Assembly (NCBI GenBank): GCA_041662765.1
Contig: JBAZRT010000001.1
Coordinates: 1-47,364 of the forward strand
Direction of reading: 5' to 3'
From: JAPLXD01 sp041662765
GTDB lineage: Bacteria; Patescibacteriota; Minisyncoccia; Moranbacterales; UBA11712
Length of the DNA: 47,364 nucleotides
A program made the translations under genes and the position numbers. Below are positions 1 through 7,165 of this stretch, piece after piece (the first letter of the stretch is position 1; each line of letters starts with the position of its first letter). Under the pieces are notes generated by a model, which saw nothing but the letters and a program-made list of their open reading frames with translations, made no database searches and was not told where the DNA came from.

Positions 1-2
1 CT

Positions 3-419
3 GCAAGCAAAAGCGCGCCGGTGAGAAGCGCGCAACCTGTCCAATCTGTCCATGGATCAGACGACACTCGCACGATGTATCCCGCGAAATGCGCCACTTG
101 CGAAGCGGATATTCAAGTTCCGTTCAAACCGGATGCTTCGCGGCCGACTTTTTGCAAGGATTGCCTCAAGGACTATCAGCGCCAGCAAGCGCGTGTTCAG
201 CAAACGAAAAACGCAAGAGAGGAGAAACCGGTCAGAAGGCCTGGCGTATCATCAAGAAGCGAGGCCGACCGGCCGCGGCAAACTTTGACTATGAGCGAAG
301 CGACCAAGATGCAGCCCAGAAATTTCCGCCGCGAAAACAACCGCGAAAAGAAAAAAGTGGATCTTGTGGGAGTGAGAAGCCTGATCAAAGAAAGTTTGGA
401 TTCGAAAAATGGCAAATAA
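3..419 (+). CDS. CxxC-x17-CxxC zinc-ribbon protein, 5' partial
   Basis: The reading frame is open from the window edge, so the gene is probably cut at its 5' end; an internal GTG at 21 is the first possible start. Two CxxC pairs (CATC and CKDC) are separated by exactly 17 residues, the signature of the CxxC-x17-CxxC domain family (TIGR04272 style) that is common in Patescibacteria and presumably binds one zinc ion. After the ribbon the protein is basic and low in complexity, rich in Arg, Lys and Gln, which suggests nucleic-acid binding (inference). The last codons overlap the start of mnmA by 11 bases, so the two genes are probably translated together. Molecular function is unknown. Confidence 0.75.
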   Translation, partial: ASKSAPVRSAQPVQSVHGSDDTRTMYPAKCATCEADIQVPFKPDASRPTFCKDCLKDYQRQQARVQQTKNAREEKPVRRPGVSSRSEADRPRQTLTMSEATKMQPRNFRRENNREKKKVDLVGVRSLIKESLDSKNGK

Positions 420-1431
420 AAAAGTTCTCATTGCTCTTTCCGGCGGGGTGGACTCGGCGGTGAGCGCGGCGCTTCTCAAAAAACAGGGATTTCAGATCGT
501 TGGCGTCTTTTTTCGTTTTTTTGACGGATCAAGCGCCAAAAAGTCCTTGAGAAAAGCGAAAAAAGTAGCCGAAAGTCTCGACATTGATCTCGAGGTTGTT
601 GATGTCCGCAAAGAGTTCAAGAAAAAAATAGTCGATTATTTCATTGATTCATACAGAAAAGGCGTTACGCCGAATCCGTGCGTGGTTTGCAACAAGGAGA
701 TGAAATTCCGATCGCTGTTTGATTTGATGAAAGAATATAAAGCTGATTTTGTCGCAACCGGGCACTATGCCCGCAACGACAAACTCAAACTTCTTGAAGC
801 CAAGGACAAAACCAAAGACCAATCATATTTTCTGTACAGACTGGCCCAACGGGAATTGGCGAAAATTGTTTTTCCGCTCGGCGGTTTTGAAAAAACCGAA
901 ACGAGGAGAATAGCGAAGAAAATGAAACTGCCTGTTTTTGGGAACAAAGAGTCGCAAGATGTTTGCTTTTTGGCTGATAGCGGCATAAATCAATTCTTGC
1001 AAAAAAACATCAAGCTGCAGCCCGGAAATATCATCGATGAAAAGGGAAGCGTGCTCGCAAAGCACAAGGGACTGCCTTTTTATACCATCGGCCAGAGAAA
1101 AGGAATTGAAATTGGCGCAGCCGGGCCGTATTTCGTAATTGGAAAAAATTCAAGAAAAAATGAGCTTGTTGTTTCAAATGATCCGAAAAAGTTGCTTGTG
1201 AGAAAATTTTTCGTCAGCAAGGTCAATTGGATAAACAAAAAAACGAAACTGCCGCTCAGCGCTCAAATTCAGATCCGTTATCATGCCGAGAAGATTTCTG
1301 CTATAATCAAGTCAGGCAAGCCGGGGAAATTGATCGTCGAAACCAAAAAGCCTTTGCGGGCGGTGATGAAGGGCCAATCGGCGGTTTTCTATAAAAACAA
1401 AGAAGTTCTTGGGGGCGGGATAATTGCTTAA
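409..1431 (+). CDS. mnmA: tRNA-specific 2-thiouridylase MnmA
   Basis: MnmA thiolates C2 of the wobble uridine in tRNA-Lys, -Glu and -Gln, using ATP and a persulfide sulfur relay. The 340-residue product begins with a PP-loop ATP pyrophosphatase motif SGGVDS (residues 11-16). It has NPCVVCN with the expected nucleophilic Cys94, a GHYA motif, KDQSYFLY, and ESQDVCF with the second catalytic Cys186, followed by the GQRKG motif of the central domain. It is slightly shorter than typical members (about 350-370 residues) but all catalytic elements are present. The start overlaps the upstream zinc-ribbon gene. No SD is visible, as is usual for host genes here. Confidence 0.96.
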   Translation: MANKKVLIALSGGVDSAVSAALLKKQGFQIVGVFFRFFDGSSAKKSLRKAKKVAESLDIDLEVVDVRKEFKKKIVDYFIDSYRKGVTPNPCVVCNKEMKFRSLFDLMKEYKADFVATGHYARNDKLKLLEAKDKTKDQSYFLYRLAQRELAKIVFPLGGFEKTETRRIAKKMKLPVFGNKESQDVCFLADSGINQFLQKNIKLQPGNIIDEKGSVLAKHKGLPFYTIGQRKGIEIGAAGPYFVIGKNSRKNELVVSNDPKKLLVRKFFVSKVNWINKKTKLPLSAQIQIRYHAEKISAIIKSGKPGKLIVETKKPLRAVMKGQSAVFYKNKEVLGGGIIA

Positions 1432-1440
1432 GATCCAAAT

Positions 1441-1752
1441 ATGGGAATACTCGATGATTATAAAAGCGATAATGAAGCAGCGGATGAGGAATCTTCCACG
1501 AGCGATCCAAGTGAGGCTCGCCGAAAACGCCTGGATATCGAACGGCAAATCGTGATTTTGGATGCGGATCTCAAAAAAATTCTGCGGGAAATCGAAGACC
1601 TTGAGGTTCAGAAACGGAAATTCAAAAAAGAAGAGGAACGCATTCGCATCGATCGAGACGATCTTGAAAAAACGCTCAAGAAAATAGGTACGAACCGGAT
1701 GTTTTTGGAAGAGGAGCTGCGAGGACTCAAAAAAAAGCTGAAATCGCTGTAG
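1441..1752 (+). CDS. small coiled-coil protein, unknown function
   Basis: A 103-residue, highly charged protein starting nine bases after mnmA stops. Residues 1-30 are acidic and Ser-rich. From about residue 28 to the end a continuous Leu/Ile heptad pattern among Lys, Glu, Arg and Asp predicts a long coiled coil. There is no signal peptide or membrane segment, so it should be cytoplasmic. It probably ends the mnmA transcript, because a hairpin terminator follows at 1785. No family is recognised; the coiled coil only suggests a structural or scaffolding role. Confidence 0.7.
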   Translation: MGILDDYKSDNEAADEESSTSDPSEARRKRLDIERQIVILDADLKKILREIEDLEVQKRKFKKEEERIRIDRDDLEKTLKKIGTNRMFLEEELRGLKKKLKSL

Positions 1753-1784
1753 TAAAACCTTTTGAAAAAAAGACATATTTTCGG

Positions 1785-1816
1785 CTGTTCCGGGGCGCGT
1801 CCGGGGCAGTTTTTTC
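1785..1816 (+). terminator. intrinsic terminator after mnmA unit
   Basis: A 9-bp stem (CTGTTCCGG with CCGGGGCAG, two G.U pairs) with a short loop is followed by six T. It lies between the coiled-coil gene and alaS. Confidence 0.75.
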
Positions 1817-1873
1817 TTTACATTCTTCAAGAAATTTGCTATTTTCATAATACTAAACACTAGAAACCAAAAA

Positions 1874-3694
1874 ATGACTGCAAACGAACTTCGCCAAAAA
1901 TATCTCGATTTTTTCAAAGAAAAAGGGCATGCGATCATTCCTTCGGCGCCTTTGGTGCCGGAAAATGATCCGACAGTGCTTTTCACGACCGCCGGAATGC
2001 ATCCGCTCGTTCCTTTTTTGATGGGTGAAAAACATCCGCTGGGAACGCGGCTTGCCAATGTCCAAAAATGCGTGCGAACTCCCGACATTGATGATGTGGG
2101 CGACAACCGGCATCTCACTTTTTTTGAAATGATGGGAAACTGGTCGCTCGGAGACTATTTCAAAAAAGAAGCGATCGAATGGAGCTTTGAGTTCTTGACC
2201 TCAGAAAAATGGCTTGGGCTTGATCCGCGCCGGCTCTATGTCACCGTTTTCGAAGGCGACGACGATGCGCCTCTTGACCAGGAATCGATCAATATCTGGC
2301 AAGAACAATTCAAAAAAGCCGGGATCGAAGCGAAAGTGGCCGAGAACGGGATCGTGGACTATGAAAAAAGAATAGTCCCGCTCGGGAAAGACGACAATTG
2401 GTGGGGACCGGCAGGGGAAACGGGACCGTGCGGGCCTGACAGCGAGATGTTCTATGATGTTTCGCCGGAAGATGGAGCGGTCGAAGGAAAATTCGGGGAT
2501 CTCAACGGTCCGCGATTGGTGGAGATATGGAATGATGTTTTCATGGAATACAACAAAAAAGCGGACGGAACTTTTGAAAAATTGGTTCAGCAAAATGTGG
2601 ATACCGGCATGGGTCTTGAGCGGACCCTTGTGACGCTGACGGGAAAAGAAAGTGTTTTTGAAACGGATATATTCCAGCCGATAATCAGAAAAGTCGAAGA
2701 AATATCTGGGAAGGAGTACAAAGAAGAAGAAAATCAAAAAGCAATGCGGATCATTTCCGATCACTTGCGAACCGCGACTTTCATGATCGCGGACGGAGTT
2801 GCGCCTTCGAACGTGGAAAGGGGATATATTTTGCGCCGGCTCATTCGCCGCGCCATCCGGCAGGGAAAAATTCTGGGGATCGAAAACAATTTTGCGGCAA
2901 AGATCGCGGAAGTGGTGATCTCTGAATACAAAGACGCCTATCCCGAGCTCGAGCGCGAAACGGAAAAGATCACCGAGGAGCTGAATCAGGAAGAAGTGAG
3001 ATTCCGAGAAACGCTTGAGAAAGGGCTCAAAAAGATAAAAGAAATCATTGCTGAGAGCCGCAAAGAGGAGCAAATTTCCGGAGAAAAGGCTTTTTATCTT
3101 TTTTCCACTTTTGGTTTCCCGCTGGAGCTGACGAAAGAAATCGCGAGTGAACACGATATGGCCGTTGATGAGGAAGGTTTTCACGAAGAATTCAAAAAGC
3201 ACCAGGAGCTTTCAAGGACTGTGTCAGCCGGAATGTTCAAGGGCGGACTGGCTGATGCGGGAGAAAATTCTGCAAAGTTGCACACGGCGACTCATTTGCT
3301 TTTGGCGGCGCTTCGAAAAGTTTTGGGAGAAAATGTTTCTCAAAAAGGATCAAACATCACAGGCGAAAGGCTGCGCCTTGATTTTTCCCATGACAAAAAA
3401 ATGACGCCGGAAGAGATCGAAAAAACAGAAAGCCTCGTGAACGAAGCGATCTCAAAAAATATTGAAGTCAAATGCGCCGAGATGACGCTTGAAGACGCGC
3501 AAAAAACCGGCGCGATCGGAGTTTTCGGCGAAAAATATGGAGAAAAAGTAAAAGTATATTCCATCTATGACTTTTCGACCGAGATCTGCGGCGGACCGCA
3601 TGCAGGATCGACAGGCGAGCTCGGCACGTTCAAGATCACGAAAGAAGAAGCCTCAAGCGCTGGAGTCAGAAGAATCAAAGCGGTGCTGGATTAA
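1874..3694 (+). CDS. alaS: alanyl-tRNA synthetase, short form without C-Ala domain
   Basis: The enzyme charges tRNA-Ala. The 606-residue product opens with the class II catalytic domain (TTAGMHPLVPF near residue 38, then VGDNRHLTFFEMMGNWS). It then has the tRNA-recognition part with IADGVAPSNVERGYILRR, and an editing domain carrying both halves of the zinc/active site: HTATH (residues 470-474) and CGGPH (572-576). It stops right after the editing domain with AGVRRIKAVLD. The usual oligomerising C-Ala/DHHA1 region is absent (a bacterial AlaRS is typically about 870 residues). A clean stop and a terminator follow, so this looks like a natural short form rather than a frameshift. No SD precedes the ATG. 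Confidence 0.95.
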   Translation: MTANELRQKYLDFFKEKGHAIIPSAPLVPENDPTVLFTTAGMHPLVPFLMGEKHPLGTRLANVQKCVRTPDIDDVGDNRHLTFFEMMGNWSLGDYFKKEAIEWSFEFLTSEKWLGLDPRRLYVTVFEGDDDAPLDQESINIWQEQFKKAGIEAKVAENGIVDYEKRIVPLGKDDNWWGPAGETGPCGPDSEMFYDVSPEDGAVEGKFGDLNGPRLVEIWNDVFMEYNKKADGTFEKLVQQNVDTGMGLERTLVTLTGKESVFETDIFQPIIRKVEEISGKEYKEEENQKAMRIISDHLRTATFMIADGVAPSNVERGYILRRLIRRAIRQGKILGIENNFAAKIAEVVISEYKDAYPELERETEKITEELNQEEVRFRETLEKGLKKIKEIIAESRKEEQISGEKAFYLFSTFGFPLELTKEIASEHDMAVDEEGFHEEFKKHQELSRTVSAGMFKGGLADAGENSAKLHTATHLLLAALRKVLGENVSQKGSNITGERLRLDFSHDKKMTPEEIEKTESLVNEAISKNIEVKCAEMTLEDAQKTGAIGVFGEKYGEKVKVYSIYDFSTEICGGPHAGSTGELGTFKITKEEASSAGVRRIKAVLD

Positions 3695-3720
3695 GAAAAT
3701 TTCCATTTTGAAAATTTTAA

Positions 3721-3758
3721 AAGCCATTCGGAAGAGGTTGCCCGAATGGCCTTTTTTG
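3721..3758. terminator. bidirectional terminator between alaS and 3767 gene
   Basis: GCCATTCGG pairs with CCGAATGGC and is flanked by T-runs on one side and A-runs on the other. It can therefore end both the plus-strand alaS transcript and the minus-strand transcript arriving from 4093. Confidence 0.85.
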
Positions 3759-3766
3759 TCCCCAAA

Positions 3767-4093
3767 CTATTTTGAGGAAATAGACAGGAGACGAAGGAAA
3801 GAAATAATACAATTTCCGTTTCCGGCTGGTTTCAGCTGGACATAGATGGGCTGTTCGCGTTCAGCGGCGGCCATCAAGGGAAGTTGGTACAACTCCAGGT
3901 TCAAAATGTTTTGGATGAAGAATGTCCCTACTCGATCTGACACCGCCAGGGAATCTTCGCCGATGCCGGCAACCAGGCCGGCAATTGCAAAGGGCTTCTT
4001 GAGCTCGTCGGTCGTTTGGCTCCCGGCGTTGGCCGCCGGACAGGCGAGACCAAAAAGGAAGACAAAAACGAGAATAAACAAGGTGTTTTTCAA
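3767..4093 (-). CDS. small secreted protein, unknown
   Basis: The 108-residue product has a clear Sec signal peptide: MKN, a hydrophobic stretch, then a probable signal peptidase I site after ANA (about residue 23). The mature part is about 85 residues with no cysteine pair or recognised domain. The start is TTG, chosen because an AGGAGG SD lies the right distance upstream and a sigma70 promoter lies further up. Together with the strong terminator downstream this makes a self-contained one-gene unit. SD use and composition match the other exported cassettes rather than neighbouring alaS. Function unknown. Confidence 0.7.
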   Translation of the reverse strand: MKNTLFILVFVFLFGLACPAANAGSQTTDELKKPFAIAGLVAGIGEDSLAVSDRVGTFFIQNILNLELYQLPLMAAAEREQPIYVQLKPAGNGNCIISFLRLLSISSK

Positions 4094-4125
4094 CTTTTCT
4101 ATCCTCCTGGTCGCAAGATGCTTTT

Positions 4126-4154
4126 ACTATGGAGAAATATCCGCAATTTGTCAA
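4126..4154 (-). promoter_or_regulatory. sigma70 promoter for the 3767 gene
   Basis: On the minus strand TTGACA is followed by a 17-base spacer and CATAGT. The element lies between the DedA-like gene and the TTG start and precedes the AGGAGG SD. Confidence 0.65.
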
Positions 4155-4176
4155 AATATTCGCGATGCGGCAAAGA

Positions 4177-4833
4177 TCATTGGTTTTTCAAATATTTCTT
4201 GAAGAGATAGAGGAAATAGCTGAAAAACAGAAGAAGAAGGGCGATCCCGCCGGCAAAAAGAACATAGTTTTTTTGGACCAGCGCCTGTCCGGCATAGGCG
4301 GTGATGAAAGCGAAAATTATTTCGCCCAGCGTGATCGTGAGAAAATATTTGAGAAAATTGTAGCGCAAGGTTCCAAGGGTATAATTGGGCACTTCGGACG
4401 GCATCGACATAATGAAAAAGAAAACCAGCTTGAACTGGGCGTTCGGCGGGATTTTTTTGCGATAATAGTCGATTTTTTCAAGCGACGCAAATCTTTTGAG
4501 GATCGGATTTCCCGCGTAGTATCCGATGATATAGCTCAAAACGTCTCCGATCATCCAGCCGGCCAGAAGATAGAGCGCCACGGGGTTGCTTCCCCAAACG
4601 ATGACGGCGATCGGCACCAGAGGCGCGGACGAAAAAGAAGAAAGCATCGTGGACAAAGTTCCGAGACCAATAAAAACAAAAATGCTCAAAAACTCGTGTT
4701 CTCGGGTCAGATTTTCAAAGAGAGGCACGATTTTCGCGAAAAACGCCTGGAATTGGACAGAAGACCAGATCAAAAATCCGATGAAAAAGAAAGAAATAGT
4801 GATGGCAATATTTCTTTTGCTGAAGAGTTTCAT
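4177..4833 (-). CDS. DedA/VTT (SNARE-associated-like) membrane protein
   Basis: A 218-residue integral membrane protein with five to six hydrophobic segments. The centre holds the VTT/DedA pattern: a Gly/Pro-containing re-entrant stretch (SSFSSAPLVPIAVIVWG) and GWMIGDVLSYIIGYYAGNPIL, then MSMPSEVPNYTLG, the counterpart of the second family motif. Family members flip polyprenyl-phosphate or phospholipid carriers or maintain membrane potential; the substrate here is unknown. The tail is basic. The promoter abuts the ATG, so the message should be nearly leaderless and no SD is present. Confidence 0.85.
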   Translation of the reverse strand: MKLFSKRNIAITISFFFIGFLIWSSVQFQAFFAKIVPLFENLTREHEFLSIFVFIGLGTLSTMLSSFSSAPLVPIAVIVWGSNPVALYLLAGWMIGDVLSYIIGYYAGNPILKRFASLEKIDYYRKKIPPNAQFKLVFFFIMSMPSEVPNYTLGTLRYNFLKYFLTITLGEIIFAFITAYAGQALVQKNYVLFAGGIALLLLFFSYFLYLFKKYLKNQ

Positions 4834-4841
4834 TGAATATG

Positions 4842-4870
4842 ATTATACAGCAAAAAAAATCCAAGAGCAA
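4842..4870 (-). promoter_or_regulatory. promoter of DedA-like gene, nearly leaderless
   Basis: On the minus strand TTGCTC, a 17-base spacer and a perfect TATAAT end only eight bases before the ATG. Transcription would start about two bases upstream of the start codon. Confidence 0.75.
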
Positions 4871-4891
4871 TTGGAGTTTTTGGCGAATATG

Positions 4892-4924
4892 AAAAGGCCG
4901 TCCGGTGGTGCGCCGGGCGGCCTT
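4892..4924 (-). terminator. terminator of the 4975 minus-strand gene
   Basis: A 12-bp stem (AAGGCCGTCCGG with CCGGGCGGCCTT, one G.U pair) ends in a short U-run on the minus strand. It stands just downstream of the minus-strand gene that stops at 4975. Confidence 0.7.
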
Positions 4925-4974
4925 GGGGTCTTTTTGTTTATAATATTTTCTGGAAAGAACTGCGAGGCGATGCC

Positions 4975-5208
4975 TCAAACGGCAGCGATTTTCAGGGGAA
5001 TCGCCCCTTTGAGGCGATATCTGGATCCGTACTCTTTTCTCAACACGGCATGGGCTTCTTTTTGGGCAACTCTCCTGGCGTCGCGATTTGTCTTGCACTC
5101 AGCCAGTTCGGCGATCTCGAGGTCGAGCCGGTGCTCTTTCCTGCTCTGGCCAGGGCGAGTAAAACGAACCAGGACCACTTTGCCGAAACGTTGTTCAGTC
5201 TCACGCAT
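4975..5208 (-). CDS. small basic protein, unknown
   Basis: A 77-residue, charged, Arg/Lys-rich product starting MRETEQRF and ending PLKIAAV. The frame stays open up to 5388, but the ATG at 5208 was preferred because an AGAAGG SD lies eight bases upstream. Codon use and G+C look like the exported cassettes, yet this protein has no signal peptide and appears cytoplasmic. An alternating acidic/basic helix (residues about 25-60) is the only structural hint. A terminator follows directly. No family recognised; the start is uncertain. Confidence 0.55.
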   Translation of the reverse strand: MRETEQRFGKVVLVRFTRPGQSRKEHRLDLEIAELAECKTNRDARRVAQKEAHAVLRKEYGSRYRLKGAIPLKIAAV

Positions 5209-5310
5209 GACGGGTGCCTTCTTGGTAGTGTGGTGGAATTCTGTGATTTCTATGCTAGCAAATTCCTTGATTTTTGTCCATACCAACGGCAGCGAAAATT
5301 TATTTGACCG

Positions 5311-5374
5311 CTCCTCACCATTTTTTGTCTTGCAGCTATTGAAAAATGTATTACAACATAAAAATGGTGAGGAG
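5311..5374. repeat. 15-bp perfect inverted repeat
   Basis: CTCCTCACCATTTTT at 5311-5325 is exactly complementary to 5360-5374, with a 34-base loop. Each arm read outward contains ATGGTGAGGAG, an ATG followed by an SD-like GAGGAG. The repeat is too widely spaced and lacks a U-run, so it is not a normal terminator. Confidence 0.7.
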
Positions 5375-5461
5375 GTGAACTTATCCACAGCTCCCTGGTT
5401 TGCATTCCGCGTTTTTTTTTTGCTTTGATGGGTATAGAAATAAAAACGACAAGCGAAAGGG

Positions 5462-5517
5462 ACAAATCAGGAGGTCTTTTTTCTTTGTGCAAAAATGAAA
5501 TAATAATGCTGATTTGT
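5462..5517. repeat. inverted repeat H1
   Basis: A perfect 9-bp stem is formed by ACAAATCAG (5462-5470) and CTGATTTGT (5509-5517). The loop of 38 bases includes an SD-like AGGAGG-type sequence and a T-run. Confidence 0.55.
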
Positions 5518-5535
5518 GAAATACGGTGCAAATCG

Positions 5536-5588
5536 AAAGCCAACGCAAGGATGTTATCGTGGGGATAACAATTTTGCGCTGGCTTTTT
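5536..5588 (+). terminator. long three-part terminator-like hairpin H2
   Basis: Nested stems AAAGCCA/TGGCTTT, CGCAA/TTGCG and GTTATC/GATAAC stack in register around a GTGGG loop and run into a T-tract on the plus strand. It could end a plus-strand transcript coming from 5311-5535, or attenuate one entering the tasA-like genes. No coding gene upstream on this strand explains it. Confidence 0.65.
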
Positions 5589-5594
5589 TGTTAT

Positions 5595-5627
5595 ACGCAA
5601 ATCCGGAAATATTTTTTCCAATTGCGT
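5595..5627. repeat. hairpin H3
   Basis: ACGCAA (5595-5600) pairs with TTGCGT (5622-5627), and GGAAA pairs with TTTCC inside it. Confidence 0.5.
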
Positions 5628-5639
5628 GGATGAAAAAAT

Positions 5640-5708
5640 AAGCAGCTGATATTCATGCCCTCTCAAGAGGGCAAGCCAATGCTGGAGGGCATAAAAATTT
5701 TGCTGCTT
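5640..5708 (+). promoter_or_regulatory. bistable hairpin H4, possible switch
   Basis: An outer 7-bp stem (AAGCAGC with GCTGCTT) encloses two mutually exclusive hairpins. ATGCCCTC (5655-5662) can pair its last six bases with the near GAGGGC (5667-5672, loop TCAA) or all eight with the far GAGGGCAT (5685-5692). Such alternative pairing is typical of riboswitch-like or attenuator RNAs. No known riboswitch class is recognised. Confidence 0.45.
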
Positions 5709-5721
5709 AATTATATATAAA

Positions 5722-5748
5722 AGCCACAAAGGTCGAAGGCGACTGGCT
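5722..5748 (+). promoter_or_regulatory. hairpin H5 in leader of tasA-like gene
   Basis: AGCCA/TGGCT encloses an asymmetric internal loop and an inner GTCG/CGAC stem capped by AAGG. It lies 43 bases before the ATG at 5791 and may be part of the leader RNA. Confidence 0.4.
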
Positions 5749-5790
5749 GCCTGTAAATGCGGAAATATAATCAATGAATAAAAAAATATT

Positions 5791-6324
5791 ATGAAAAACA
5801 TAATCAAAAGTCTCGTGATTGTCTTCGCCGTCGCGGCAATTGCCGGAGGAGCGACATACGCGTACTTCAACGATTCAAAAACTATCTCCAATAACACCTT
5901 TTCAGCTGGAACATTAACTCTCGACGTGACTTCTGGCGGCTCGATTCCATTCAGCTTCACAAATATGAAACCGGGAGACACCGGCGATCAGACATTTACA
6001 ATTGCGAACTCAGGGACAATCAATGGAGCGCTGAGTTTGACTGCGTTCAATGTTACGAATACGGGTGGCAAAGACAGCGTTGGAAATCTTGGAGATGCGG
6101 TATTGGTAAGTTTTCTGGATTCAAGCAATAACGTAATTGTTTCGCCAATGACATTGAATAATTTGGCCGCAGCAATCAGTTCTCTACCACAGGCGCTTGA
6201 TAACCTAAATGCAGCCACTTCGATGACTTATAAATTGCATTGGGAGCTTCCTTCAGGTACAGGAAATGAAGTTCAGGGCGATAGCGCAGTTATGAATGCA
6301 ACATTGAATCTCCAGCAAATCTAA
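5791..6324 (+). CDS. TasA/camelysin-like fibre protein, copy 1
   Basis: A 177-residue exported protein with the SipW-dependent type signal region: short basic start, hydrophobic segment, then ATYAYFNDSKTISNNTFSAGTL, the cleavage-site pattern of the CalY/TasA family. The mature part is a Ser/Thr/Asn-rich all-beta domain (LTLDVTS, PFSFTNMKPGD, ANSGTINGALSL) like the TasA Ig-like fold, in which strands polymerise into extracellular fibres. The family in Bacillus is matured by SipW, and a SipW-type peptidase is encoded at 7379. No SD; a long structured leader precedes it. Confidence 0.85.
   Translation: MKNIIKSLVIVFAVAAIAGGATYAYFNDSKTISNNTFSAGTLTLDVTSGGSIPFSFTNMKPGDTGDQTFTIANSGTINGALSLTAFNVTNTGGKDSVGNLGDAVLVSFLDSSNNVIVSPMTLNNLAAAISSLPQALDNLNAATSMTYKLHWELPSGTGNEVQGDSAVMNATLNLQQI
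5839..5915 (+). repeat. 77-bp direct repeat, copy 1
   Basis: These 77 bases, encoding the signal cleavage region of the first TasA-like protein, are identical at every position to 6435-6511 in the second, while the rest of the two genes has diverged. Confidence 0.9.
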
Positions 6325-6329
6325 TAGCG

Positions 6330-6349
6330 ATATCCTAATAAAAGGATAT
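6330..6349 (+). other. small hairpin between the two tasA-like genes
   Basis: ATATCCT pairs perfectly with AGGATAT around a six-base loop, followed by an A/T-rich run. It may be a weak terminator or an mRNA stabiliser between the copies. Confidence 0.45.
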
Positions 6350-6386
6350 ATTTAATTTAGAATAAAACTAGAAAGGAAGGTGAATT

Positions 6387-7037
6387 ATGAAAAGAATAAT
6401 CAAAAGTCTGGTGGTGGTTTTTGCAGTCGCGGCGATTGCCGGAGGAGCGACATACGCGTACTTCAACGATTCAAAAACTATCTCCAATAACACCTTTTCA
6501 GCTGGAACATTGAGTATTGAATTGGATGCCAATGGAATCGTTAATAATAATTCCACAACCCCAACATTACCTGTTTCACTCACAAATCTCTATCCTGGAT
6601 ACAACAGCGCAGATACGGGAAACTATTATTACCCAGCTGTTGCCAATACGGGATCGCTTGATTTCAATTGGAAATTTGGCTTAATTCAAACCTCCAATGT
6701 TCCTGGGCCTAATCATGGTAACCTTAATGATGTTCTCCAAGTAAAAATTGAGGAAAGCTTGGAAAATGGTGGGCCATGGGCCTATCCTGCTGGAGGATCA
6801 TTTAACTGCCAAAATTCTGTTATTTGGTCGCCCATTACCTATCCAAATACAACCAATGTGGTTGTATATGATGGAAATGTTTCCGCTTATTCAGGTGCGG
6901 TTGATATGGGAACATTGGCGCCTGGAAAAGGCAGATGTTATCGAATGAGTTTTAGTCTGGATTCTTCTGTTGGTAATCCCTATCAAGGTTCTAGCGCGGA
7001 ATACACGATCGGTGTTGACGCTGAGTCTATTCATTAG
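6387..7037 (+). CDS. TasA/camelysin-like fibre protein, copy 2
   Basis: A 216-residue paralogue of the preceding gene with the same SipW-type signal and the same TYAYFNDS cleavage region. The mature beta domain differs: LSIELDANGIV, VSLTNLYPGY, VANTGSLDFNWKFG, with two Cys (in NCQNS and GRCYR) that could form a disulfide absent from copy 1. Unlike most host genes here it has a good SD (GGAAGG) seven bases before the ATG, suggesting higher or independent expression. Probably the second, perhaps minor, subunit of a surface fibre (inference from TasA/TapA-type systems). Confidence 0.85.
   Translation: MKRIIKSLVVVFAVAAIAGGATYAYFNDSKTISNNTFSAGTLSIELDANGIVNNNSTTPTLPVSLTNLYPGYNSADTGNYYYPAVANTGSLDFNWKFGLIQTSNVPGPNHGNLNDVLQVKIEESLENGGPWAYPAGGSFNCQNSVIWSPITYPNTTNVVVYDGNVSAYSGAVDMGTLAPGKGRCYRMSFSLDSSVGNPYQGSSAEYTIGVDAESIH
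6435..6511 (+). repeat. 77-bp direct repeat, copy 2
   Basis: Identical to 5839-5915, including silent codon positions. This points to recent duplication or gene conversion limited to the signal region. Confidence 0.9.
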
Positions 7038-7064
7038 GTCGATAGGTTGATCCAATCTCTTTTC

Positions 7065-7122
7065 ACTCCGCGTTTTTTACGCGGGGTGAGTAGAGCGAGG
7101 AATCACCGATGCAAAGCATCGG
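7065..7122. repeat. two adjacent intergenic hairpins
   Basis: ACTCCGCG (7065-7072) pairs with CGCGGGGT (7080-7087) with one G.U pair around a T-rich loop; CCGATGC (7106-7112) pairs with GCATCGG (7116-7122). Short A/T-rich repeats follow. Likely untranslated trailer of the tasA-like unit. Confidence 0.5.
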
Positions 7123-7165
7123 AATTTCCAATTTCAAAATCCCAATTTCCAATAAAATAAAAAAA

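Larger units (their letters stand above)
5209..5790. other. structured non-coding interval upstream of the tasA-like genes
   Basis: This 582-base gap shows no convincing gene. It holds a 15-bp inverted repeat at its left end, one exact DnaA-box-like 9-mer (TTATCCACA at 5381), and then five consecutive hairpins between 5462 and 5748, listed separately. Such density of stable inverted repeats suggests a structured RNA, a long regulatory leader or a hot spot for repeats. Confidence 0.6.

Noticed and set aside
5381..5389. Replication origin
   Set aside because: One DnaA-box-like 9-mer only; no box cluster and no dnaA or dnaN in the window.
5250..5981. 243-codon minus-strand open frame
   Set aside because: It runs through all five hairpins and into the start of the TasA-like gene on the other strand; composition fits an antisense shadow.
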